A stretch of 64,000 nucleotides of DNA from Sphagnum compactum. Lineage: Eukaryota > Bryophyta > Sphagnopsida > Sphagnales. The notes under the pieces were generated by a model that had not been told where the DNA came from, ran no database searches, and saw nothing but the letters and a program-made list of their open reading frames with translations. The stretch is from assembly GCA_965153455.1 (NCBI GenBank), contig OZ234494.1:17360001-17424000 (forward strand). Reading direction: 5' to 3'. Positions 53,501-64,000 of this stretch are shown here, in pieces (within the stretch, counting starts at the first letter, position 1; every line of letters starts with the position of its first letter). Position numbers and translations under genes: made by a program.

Positions 53501-56500
53501 TTTTTGTAAAACAGAAAGAGGTTCGTTGATGGTAGCAGGCATAGTGATGTGGCTTAGATCTCTACCCACTGCATTCTTCAGGACTGTCCACACACTGAAA
53601 CCCCAAGACAGGGGTCTAGGTGCTGGTAATCTGCAACCATTGACCACTACGATGAAAGATAGCAAACAATCATAGAATAGGGACAACAGAAGAGAGACAA
53701 TACAAGGAATTCTCAACAACTTGCTTATCCATGAGCTCTGTGATTGGAAGTGACTCTCAAAATTCAACCAGGCCTGATTAGACTGGTAGACAACTTTACA
53801 GCTTCAGGTCACTCTTACACCCCAAACCTTAACAAACATTTATAAAACCATTCATCCATAGTAGTTAGTGGAAAACTTCCTTCACAGCATCACACATGTA
53901 TTGCTTTCAAACCAGAAGTTTTTCTTCTCTGACTACTGCATTTAAGTCAATACTATTTGGACTTAGCTATCAAGGACAACTGTAAAACAGTGTCACCATG
54001 TCTATTGAGAGCAATGTGCAAGACCTCTTGCTCCCCAATTGAAATATGAAAATTAGGATTTATTGTCAATAGGAATGGAAGATGAACAGTAGAAAGGAAG
54101 CTGACCTTGTCCTGGGCTGGTCAAGTTCTTCTCCTTCAGCCTCTGACAGCATGTTGGTGTCACCAGTGTAGTCTCCTTCCTCAGGAGACTCAGGGATGCC
54201 ATCAACCATCTCAGCCAAGCTTTCTTGCCTTTCCAGGGTTGTGACTCGTGCCAAATACTCATGCTGACTTAGCACCTCTAATGCTTCGAAGTATTCCTGC
54301 CAGATAAGAAGCTCAAAGCAAGTTATTCACATAGTAGGACCATCGCACTGAATTGGCAGCTGTCAAAATTCAGAAATACTTGAGACAAACACTGTGCTCC
54401 AACCTAGAACCCTCAGGGAATGAGGATATTGCAAGAAACACCTCTATATCTCTTCACCGAGTATTGTCCAAAGAGTTTTGATGATACCTCGTTTGTAATT
54501 TCTGTGGGAACAATCAAGATTTCATCCTCAGTGTCATCATCTTCATCATCACCTTCCTCTCCATCTTCCCTGTCTGACATGTTCTTCTTGGCCCCACAGA
54601 CACACTCTTTCTGCACTAAAACAAGAAACATATAAGATGCAGGTGACAAAAAGGAGCAGAACAGCCAACTTGACAATGGATTTGGTTGTTACTAAGTGAT
54701 CTGATGATGTCCAGACATTATTCTCTGCAGAACGATTCTCAACAGAATCTACATCCTTCCTCTACTTTGATCTGACACAATATCAGACACAACCAAAATC
54801 CAGCAATCAGCACCTGTAAATGCTCCTGCAATTTCAAATAGGCTGCTCGATCCTCCTGCAATTGAGGCAGAGTTGCCAGTGACTCCTGTAGTGCTGCATT
54901 TTCAGCCTCCAGCTCAAGAACCCGGTGAATCTCTTCTCTCAATGCCTGCCCAACCAGAGAGCCAAAGTTTAGTACTGTTCACTTCAAACATCAGATTCCT
55001 GACAGACATGTAAATGCAGATAATGCAACTGTGAACAAAATTGTCTGACCAGACAGACACTCACTAATCAGTCAGTGTACTAACTCCAGATGACAGCCTT
55101 CGGGAACAGGAAGAGTCAGCACTTCTTCTGGAATAGAAAGGAAAGTTTAGCATCATAAGTGCAATCCTCAAGTTCTTGTGGCCATGTCAATGAAAATGTC
55201 CCAAAAATCAGAAATATCATTTCCTTGAAACATTGTGATTCATATCACATCTACATGGAAGGATCTGTGCAGAAATTTAACCACAAAACCAAAAAATATC
55301 TGTAGAATGAGCTTACATCAGTGAATGCATCCTGCATTCGGTTCCAAGCTGCATGCAGAGGCCCTTTTGCCAGGAACCGACCTCTCCTGGTTGAGCCTTC
55401 CCCATCCAACTTTACTTCCCTTACCCCAAGATTTGCAGCTCCCACCAGTTCAGACATTGATCCATTTGATGATATTGCCTCCTGCTCTGAATGCATACAC
55501 GGATCACCTTCTAAAGTCTTGATAGAGTTTCTCTCAAGTTCTTGACCAGAAGCCTGGGTGGTCATGCAGGAGAAGTCACTTCTCTCTCTTTTACTCTGTT
55601 TCAAAGGAGCATTGAACACATGAATCGGTTTCTTGGACCCCAATTCTGTGTCTGAAAGATGTCGTACACTTGTCTTTCGTCCAGGAAAGCATTCAGCACC
55701 TATGCAGCTCCTGTCATGATGAAACCCATCATCAGAACTGTCCAGTGACAGTGATAGGCTCCTGCACCGTTCTCTTTTGAGATTCACCTCACCCCTTAGC
55801 TGCACTGCCACCTTAGATTTCTGAGACCTGGAGAACATGGATACAACAAGGGGAGGTGGTTATCTCTGACTCCTCCGTAAGACAAAGGTAGAGTAAACCT
55901 TGATGAAGTCAAAAAATGCCCATTGTAACTATCCCAAATTCTTAGTGGGAGAACAACATAATATTCTTCCTTTGAGATCCCTCTAGACATGAAAACCAAC
56001 AGCCTTTGCTTCATGTCACAAATCCTGTTGAAAAGGAGCAAACATACTAACCTGATGTCACCTGAGCCTTTGCTGTTTTGGTAATCACCATCAGTTTTCC
56101 ACTTGAAGAGAGAGCGTGACCCTGATCTTTGATGCACACTGTTTTCTTGTAAGCTTGAGGGCAGGGATGAAAGCATGCCCCTTCCATGCAGATAAGGATC
56201 ACCTGAACCTAAATCTGGTGATGAAAGCTTGTCATCACTTGGCGTCCTGGGGATTTGTGAGACACCCAGGTCAGACATTCCAGTTTCTGCAGGGAACACA
56301 CCATTGGGTCTCCAAGTTGCCTCAGGCAAACTTGGCAAAACGGGCAACAACATAGCTTTAGGCACCTCAGGGTGATCTGCAAATCCCAGCACTCCTGTGA
56401 TTGTTGACAAAGACTGTTGTAAGCCTTGCAACTGCAGGAGAAAATCTGCACGTGCACAAGAGATATGATTTTTTGTAGCCTATCATCTAAACATCAGTAG

Positions 56501-58684
56501 CAAACTGACACCATTTTTTGTTGATGCACTATAAGAGTACTGGGACATTTAATGACCTGATATATCTCTCAGAACCTTCAGTTCAATGCCATAACAAGAT
56601 CATTAACTTGCAAAATGCAATATACTCCCTATCATATGCAAAGTGTGGAAACCAAAGTGAAACCTATCTCAAGAGAAAAGTGAACCTAATATGAGACCAT
56701 CTTAGTTGCAGCCTAAAGCATCAACTAGATCTGTCCATGCTGCAGAAGCCAAGGCATGGACCTTCCAAGATCACAGAAGTGGTGACTAGGTAATACCATG
56801 CCGAGCAGGCTCCACATCCTGAAGGCGTTCTGCTATCCTTCTGTTGAGCTTCTTATCTTGCTCCAGCCAGTCCCCTCTAGCATGCTGCATTAACAGGTGC
56901 CAATATTCAGCTGTTGAATCACATTCAAGTGGCCAAAAGATAAATCAAGCTTGTTTGTTCCTTTTGTAGTCACACTCCATCTTGTAAAGCTTTCTGGTCC
57001 AGCTCTGGGCAGTAAAGAACAAGTCTATACACAGCTAGTCATCATGTGATCAAACCATGACTGCTGTTGGTACCTGAAAAGCACAGATAAGGAGAACAAT
57101 CTCCAAACTTTCTAGTGATGCATAGAAGAGAGTTCTCACAAATACAGCCACAAGACATTTGCTGCTTTAAGGACAGACTCTGGTTCAAATGATCACATCA
57201 GGCTGCTTAGCTGTCTAACCTCTGAACCTGCAAATTTCAACATGGATCGACCAACAAAAACATAATGCTGGAGGTTGCACCACAGTGTCTAATTGACATG
57301 ACAAAGGTCACTAGTGCTCATGTTACCGAGGGCACAGATTCTTGAGGCAGTAAAGGGCACCCAGGGACAGCACCCACTCCTGCTTTTTGAACAGACATGT
57401 TGTATGTGCGCAAAGATTCATGTATGGTATCCAACCATGGCTGCATCCCATGGATCCACAAGTCTGCCCACCATCAATTCAGCTGAAATGTCTTGAGGGT
57501 CAGAACAAATCAATCCTCACAGCACAGAAATGTACACTTCACACTTCCTCATTGTGTAGAATGAGTGACAAACATGTCACAAACTACTCCCTGTAAGACA
57601 GTTTAACTGTCTCCAAGAGAAAACACACCAAACTACAAGCAGACAACTAGCCATCTGCCATCATTTAAGTTTCCTGAAGTATGGAAGGAAATTTGAGCTG
57701 AAGGCATGAAATAGTACACATCTGCATCAGATTGTTGTCTTCTTGAGCAACTCCACGATTTCAATGGTGTTATTTAGACAAGAGAACCTCAGAACAGGGG
57801 GTGTTTTATAATCCCCATTACCAACTATACACTCATCTTTCAATCAAGTCTGATACTTTGGCATCCACTTCATAACAAATGAAACAAGTACCTGTCTATA
57901 GTCACGGTTTATGGTTCGTAGATAGTAAACTATGGAGCCCTTGACAATCTTAAGTTGTCGCTCCTTGCTTGGTGCAGGCACAATTGTTGCTCCCTGTTCA
58001 TGCAGATGTCATTCAGTCAAGAATCAAGGACCCGCACAGACGCCACCAACTTAATTGAGAAGAGAAGGAGAAGGATGCTCACCACAAGGCTGATGCATCC
58101 AGGCTGACCAATCTGGTCCGAGCTTTTGTAGTGAAGAAGAAGGCCGGGAGGATGAGCCACAAACCAGCGGCGACGCCAGCGTTTGAATCTCCCAGCCCAA
58201 ACAAGGACCCAACCTGCTGGAGGCTGCCCACTCATATGTGCATTGTTGCTACTAGAGCGTTTATGCCATCTCCGAGGATCATAAATCCGCCTGTTCCCCA
58301 CCATATTGACTGCATTTCTAACTATTGCCAGCAGATAACATACTGTGTGATGATACAAGGTATAGTTGTCTAACAGCTTCTGCTAGATTTTCACTGATGA
58401 CAAGCTTTTAATCAAATGAGGGCTGAAAGCTTATAACAATAGAGTGAAGGAAGTAAGCTTTTTGACCACATGTTGTATGTGCTGCAGCATCACAAAATTT
58501 TGCAAGATCTGGTTTATCTGACCACGCCACCAGGCAATCCAAAAAAATCAATGTGAACTACAATTGTACTATCTTCCTGAGCACAAAGTTGAAGCACTAC
58601 TGACCTGTTAGATTGAGCAATGTCCTTTGACTTTAAGGATGAGCGCCGCCGGCGTCTCCTTGGCTGCAGGGTCATCATCTCCAT
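50544..58684 (-). CDS. ORP: Oxysterol-binding protein-related protein (ORP1/2 type) with PH domain, FFAT-like motif and ORD
   Basis: Predicted lipid-transfer/sensor protein acting at membrane contacts. Eighteen minus-strand coding exons: 58605-58684, 58083-58317, 57892-57993, 57327-57379, 56797-56876, 56052-56445, 55317-55827, 54814-54945, 54488-54610, 54106-54296, 53478-53630, 52570-52747, 52293-52403, 51910-52149, 51542-51734, 51305-51375, 50993-51112 and 50544-50672. Phases all close, giving 1031 residues. An in-frame stop precedes the chosen ATG. The PH domain (about 62-157) runs from GWVLVWAGRFKRWRRRWF to EWVLSLGALYCL. WLEQDKKLNRRIAERLQ (about 159-175), a coiled segment (486-529) and an acidic tract (about 543-560) follow, then EYFEALE (571-577). 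The ligand domain carries EQVSHHPP (743-750), split by an intron, plus KNKFWGRS, PPTDSRFRPDQR and a final VYKGRYWEAR. The 53-bp exon 4 was placed by its PH-helix match. Confidence 0.93.
53155..53275 (+). repeat. Dispersed element family X, copy in ORP intron 11
   Basis: Contains TTTCACTCACAATGTATCAG, CAACCTTCATCATGGCAGTG and CTGCCATTACTCCC, a more diverged relative of the copies at 43068-43240 and 49468-49655. Its right flank (GATAAGTGAATCTG...TGGGCAAAAC) is shared with the 49.6-kb copy. Confidence 0.65.
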
Positions 58685-60568
58685 CTGCTCTAAGGCAGGT
58701 TGAACTCTGAGAAGGCAGGGAGAGGGTTTCTCTCTTCAAACCTGGCAATGTCTCTTCACATGACCATTCAATGAATTGATGTTTTATGCACCAATTGAGG
58801 TCCAGCAACAAATTTGTCAAAGGTATGACATGTTCATGGACATGGTCTCTGCAAACCCAAAGTAATGGAATTCTCAGGGCAGCCGTCAAAGCAGAGTTGA
58901 GAGCTGCTGTGACTAAGATCTGGTTAGGAGTGTCTCAACTACAAGAGTCTGTGTTATGCATGCAATCCACTTGTTCAAAAAGAAAATCGGCTTGAAAATG
59001 TTCTACTTCCAAGCATCAATCACACTTGTCCTGCATCAAACTGCCGCCAAGAAAGCCGCAATGACAACAACGAGCCATTGCAGTGCTACAATTCTGTCAT
59101 CTTCGCAGAATTTTCAGCTTGCTTGCATGGGTCCGATGCCATTAGTTGCTTGGTAGCCGGGAAGAAAGGCCTCCAGTCTCCTCATCATCCCCTATCCCTC
59201 AGAGATTCATGTTGTATGTCCTTGCATGTTCTTCTCTAATTTCTGCTGTAATGTCGTCTCTTACAGACTGCAAAGTTTCCGACTTTGGTCTTCTTCACAG
59301 ATCCGATTCTTCGACCTCTAGTTCATGCACTCTTTCCCCTCCCCTATCCTTCCAAAGGTCCTAACCGTGACTCCTCTTCCCTTTCGCTAACAAACAACTT
59401 TCTCCTCTTTCGAAACCCAAAATCTCCCTGCAACAATCCACAGTTTCCTTCAGCTCCGATCTGATTGTGCTCCTGTGGATGATCCCCTTACTCGTCATCC
59501 CTGTGCTCCAAATTGCCGATCGCAAGCATTGGAGCTTGCAATGAGGATCACGATCTATCTATCTATCTCTTCCCCTTACCGCATGGCCTTGATCCCTTTC
59601 CTATGCGCTTCAGATCCCAATTACAAACTCCTAAGATTGAAAGGCATGCTACAAAAGAAGACAAAACAAAATTCTCTTCTTTCGGAGGAAGAAACCAGAC
59701 ACTCCAATGCCTAAAATCTCCAGGCCAAAATCAAACCTTTCTCCGTCTGCAACCGCCGATGCTGGCGAAAAAACCACCAACAATTGTCGGGACTAACCGT
59801 ACGATATTTTCAATTGTCAATCTCCTCGACCACCTTGATCACATCTCTTTTGCAAACATGTCAATTTAAGACCATCGCAGCAGCTACATGCTCGATTCTC
59901 GATCTTGTGTCATCAAAATCTGCCGCGCAACGTCTTCGGACACGACCGCGTTCAGCGAAGCTTTCATGCGCGTCTTGGCTCTTTGGAAAACGGGCGGTAG
60001 ATCTTTTACTCATCCGAAATTCTTTTCTCGTTCGTAGTGTTCTTTTTTATCAGCCCGGAAGACGTTGTATCTTTTCCTGGCACCATAGTCAAAGGCCGCG
60101 TGCGAATCGAGGTCCTGAAATTGAGACCCCACATTCAGGATCTGAATTTTCCTCCTCCTCCTCCTCACCTTGTTTTGGTATCTCATCTTGGGACTTCAAT
60201 CCATAGCTTCGAAAACGTTCAAGCGCGAGCTTGCACATACATGCCTTCTTCACGCGCTTGAGAAATCCTCTTCACGCTTCTGCCATTTGCCATCAACATG
60301 TTCACGCAGATCGTAGATCTATAGCAGATCTGTTCGTAAACAAGTGAAACGAAGACTCGAAGGAGGGAATGAGATGCGCGCGGGAAATGAATTCGACTTT
60401 TATGATTATTGCGCATGAATATCAAACTCTTCAGAGTTGGCATGATCTGCATGGTCCTTAGGTACAACTACTACTCCTATTACTGAGCTCTATTATTTTG
60501 ATGCTCTCAAGTTTCTGTAATTTGTTTTGTTTTGTTTTGCTCTCAAATACTTTTGCACGCTTGAACAG
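58685..60568. other. ORP upstream region, GC-richer, no resolved gene
   Basis: This probably contains the promoter and any 5' UTR exons of the minus-strand ORP gene. Several plus-strand frames up to 140 codons exist at 59475-60261, but they overlap one another, are Ser/Pro/Leu-rich and show no conserved motif, so none is called. Confidence 0.45.
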
Positions 60569-60825
60569 ACTGATGACTAGTTTTGAGCAATGCTCTTTCC
60601 TTACACCAGTTTCTTTCTACTGCTTTCTGGACTGAAGATTAGTTTTGAACATCGCCTTTTCAACACCAGTTTCTTTCTACTGCTTTTTGGACTGAAGATT
60701 AGGTTTGAACTTTGAACATCGCCTGTCTTACACCAGTTTCCTTTCTATTGCTTTCTGGACTGAAAGATTAGTTTGGAACATCGCCTTTCTTACACCAGTT
60801 TCTTTCTGCTGCTTTCTTGAACCGC
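60569..60825 (+). repeat. Tandem repeat, unit about 61-68 bp, four copies
   Basis: Copies start at about 60569, 60630, 60690 and 60758, each reading GGACTGAAGATTAGTTTTGA, then a CATCGCC phrase and ACACCAGTTTCTTTCTACTG. The third copy carries a short internal duplication (TTTGAACTTTGAAC). Confidence 0.85.
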
Positions 60826-63800
60826 TTCAAACAGTCAAATTTCACAAGTTTGTTGATTGCATATAACCTTAGTTTCTTCATCTTGTTAACCACGCTTCCT
60901 AAGCGCACTCATGGCATCAATCAACATACGAAGCCAATCATCGAGTTCTCAGAGATACCAAGGGAGGCGGGGTGCAGTCAATGAGGACCAATGGATATTC
61001 AAGTGTTTATGAATTTCTTTATTATTCATCAATCACAAGGTACTTTACCAACCTGCATACTTCTGATGCCCAAAATTGTAGTCAAAAGAAACAAAAATGT
61101 TTTGTTTGTCCTTTTGTGCACTTTCATTCACAAGTTTTCACATGTTTCGAGTTCCGACCCATCATCAGTGGGGGCTTTATTTTTTTTGTGCTAGAAAACG
61201 TGCCTGCAGCAGGTCCCATAAGTCTTATGGAATATCAAAATGGCCAATACATAACCCCTGACCATAGGAATATTTTGAAAAAGTCTGGGCTACCCTGCCC
61301 TACCGAAGGTTGATGCTAAGAAAAACGTTCTATGACCTTAGGTTGCCTTCAGGTTCTCCATATGTCCAGATCCACGAAGGTCCAATTGTCCATGAATAAT
61401 TTGGTACTGGGGCATCATCTAATATATATCTCCTATTTATGATGCTTTTTAAATACATAGATCGTATTTCTTCTTCCACCCCGTGATCTTATTTCCATCC
61501 TTGTTTTGAGGGTTGTCTAGCTGGGACCTTTGTGTCCCAGCCGAATCTAAAGAGGCTCAGCTTACAAAAATAGCAAAAGGGCTATTATCACTAGACATAA
61601 CTCATGGTATGAAATATTCTCATATATAATAAGGGTGAGAAAACCCTCGGTTATGGGAATATTATTAGATTCAAGGTTAAGAACCTCGGGCTCTTGAGGA
61701 ATATTTTTCATAACCAAGTTTAAGAACCTCAAACTTCTAGGGAATATTTTTCACGATCGAGGTCCTAATTATGAAAAGTATTACCTTTAAAAGCCTAGAC
61801 TTCCTTTCTTGGTTATGAAAATATTTTTTGAAAGTTTGGGCTTTAACATAGGAATATTTTTTAAATCCTTAATCTTTAAAGACCTTGGCCATGGGAATAT
61901 TCACATGGTTAAGTCCACACAATTCAAGCTTTTGAGAATATTCTTTTTAAAAGTGTGGGTTATCTTATCCATGGTAATGAAATATTCATATTATGAGTTC
62001 CAAAGACCAACTAGGAAGGAATGACAAGTAAGATGATTGGGTCGTTTATAGCTTGAACTCTTAGTTTCTTTTGTGGAATAGATTTTAAATTCTTGAATCA
62101 ATGGATTTTGTCCATCATGTGATGGGAGGTTTTTAAATCAACATGCAAAGACTTTGGTTTGATTTTGCTTATGCAATGCACACCATACCATCATATTGCT
62201 CTTATGATATATAGTCATCACTAACTACTTCAAATGCCACAAAAATGTTTACATACCTAATCTTCAATAGTTTTTTTTTTCATCCCTTTCAACAAATTAA
62301 TGTTTTTCAAACATCAACACTTTGCATAAATGCATTTGGTGTGTCCCCTTTTAAGCTAATGTTTCCACAACATTCACCTTTGTTTTAAATTCCTAAACAA
62401 TTTTAGTTGAACAATTTTTTGTGTCAATGACCTTGCTTGTCATATGAATGGCACAATTTAACTTTCACTTTTCTTCTCTCACATTTTATAGTTTTTAGTC
62501 TCTTTACACTTTTCTATCTTGTAATCCTTTTGCAAAAAATGCACAATCAATTTTATTTTTTACATTAGTTTTTGAATTTTTTAACATTGTTTTTTTGTTT
62601 TCAATAACATAACATATAAAACATTTTAAAAACTAATCTATTAAAAAAACATTATCCCATGTTAAATGGACTTAAAACCCAATTTATCATAATAAGAAAC
62701 AACCTTAATTCTTTCTGTGTATTGTGTGAAAGGTAACAAAAATATGATTAGTTTATTATAAGAAAAATAACACAAATATAAAAAATTAAAGATTAGGAAG
62801 ACGAAAAAATCATTATTTGGTCAATAAATTTGAATGAACAAATGAAAATTTGAATAACTAAATGTTCAGGTAAGATTTAACATTAAATTGGTATATTTTA
62901 TATGTAATTTAGCAAGAAAATTACATATCATTAAATATTAAGCAACATGTTTAACCAATAAATATTATTGGATAAAGTTAAATGTATTGGTTTGGTTATT
63001 TGTTAGGATATTTGTTATGATTCACATGATGTTGATTTGAAGACTTTTTGGTTTAGTAACCATTCATTATTACTTTCACAAAGTCTTTTGACTATGATTT
63101 CATTTTCCATGACTTCAAGTGCATTAATGCACACATAATCATTAGAAAAAAAACAAATTTCCAATTATGATTTGTAATTACATTTTAATTACTAATGATA
63201 ATTTGCAACTAAAATATCATAATGGTTTTAAACAAGTCACAAACAATTATCATTCGTAAATAACACAATGTCATGATGATGTTATCAAATTTTGGATAAG
63301 CTTAAATATGTATGTATATTATTTCATCCACTACACAATATATGTTCAAATTCATTTTGGATATCATTAGATTTTGAGTGAAATTAAACAAATTTACCAT
63401 GGTGACCTTTTAGTAAATATGGATCAATTTTTATGGAAAATGAATTCACTAATAACTAATTGAATTCATCAATAATTAATCAAATTCATTAATACTTAAA
63501 TCATTAATAATAAATTTGATAATAGTTAAATCATCATGAACCTAAATTAAGCACTTATGAACCTTCAATAAATAACATAGTTTAAATTATGAACATAGCC
63601 CACTTAAACACCTTGCCAACAAACTTAAAGTGCAAGTGTGAAAATTTGAACCTTTCATCTTCATATTTAAAAAACAAGTCTTTACTCATTTAATCACTAT
63701 TTCAATGAATGATATTTTTTGTCATCACATATTCTTATGCACATTTTTTTAACCTTAGGATTCTTAACAATTCTTGTCTATTTTACCATAGGTTATTCTA

Positions 63801-64000
63801 AACTATTATATCACAAGTCATTATTGGATATTATGCATTATTTTACCATAAGTTATTCTTAACAATTATTGTTTACTCTACCATAAGTTATTTTTGATTA
63901 TTTTATCGTAGGCCATTGTTGGCTATCCTATATATTAATTCAGTAAGTCTGTCAGTCTGTCTGGGACAAGGCGTTCCGACCCTCTCTGCGAGGCCGATTC
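60826..64000. other. AT-rich intergenic DNA with degenerate tandem repeats
   Basis: No gene is supported. About 61650-61995 contains repeated GGAATATTTTT-type phrases every 35-60 bp. About 63781-63925 contains three to four copies of TTTTACCATAAGTTATTCTT followed by AACAATTATTG. The last 50 bp become abruptly GC-richer (GGCGTTCCGACCC), suggesting another sequence class begins at the window edge. Confidence 0.5.

Noticed and set aside
59475-60261. Overlapping plus-strand frames of 70-140 codons upstream of ORP
   Set aside because: Several overlapping frames are equally open in GC-richer promoter-like DNA, and none shows a motif or splice partner.

Overview
This window looks like nuclear DNA of a photosynthetic eukaryote, most likely a streptophyte (land plant or close algal relative). 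The evidence is genes broken by many short GT-AG introns, a plastid haem/chlorophyll-pathway enzyme with a Ser/Thr/Ala-rich leader, plant-style telo-box (TTAGGGTTT) and site II (TGGGCC) promoter motifs, and long AT-rich repeat blocks between compact gene islands. The introns are short (about 60-900 bp), which argues against a conifer-like genome. I cannot name the species.

Seven genes could be rebuilt exon by exon with phases that close. They are the RNA polymerase shared subunit RPB6 (+, 3483-5350), coproporphyrinogen III oxidase (+, 11526-15028), ribosomal protein eS8/RPS8 (-, 15973-17422), Rab geranylgeranyl transferase beta subunit (+, 22777-26543), a kinesin-like protein with a degraded ATP site (-, 27000-29299), the thioredoxin-like protein Clot (-, 42432-44065) and a 1031-residue oxysterol-binding-protein-related protein in 18 coding exons (-, 50544-58684). 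CPOX/RPS8 and RGTB/kinesin are convergent pairs. These are unrelated housekeeping functions and there is no sign of an operon or biosynthetic cluster.

Several weaker gene signals remain unresolved: a three-exon small membrane protein upstream of the kinesin (29377-29905), a minus-strand gene around 48062-48499 with one phase conflict, an acidic exon at 46042-46446, and an orphan C-terminal frame ending at 41717.

The rest is AT-rich intergenic DNA. It holds a repeat domain at 30.4-37.1 kb, where clusters of roughly 205-bp satellite-like units lie in opposite orientation around an AT-rich core and a CTAGG-rich tract. It also holds a 204-bp near-perfect foldback element (40645-40848), two small dispersed element families, several degenerate tandem arrays, and local tandem duplications that hit the first exons of two genes. 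No CRISPR array, rRNA gene, intact tRNA gene or intact transposase/reverse transcriptase was found.
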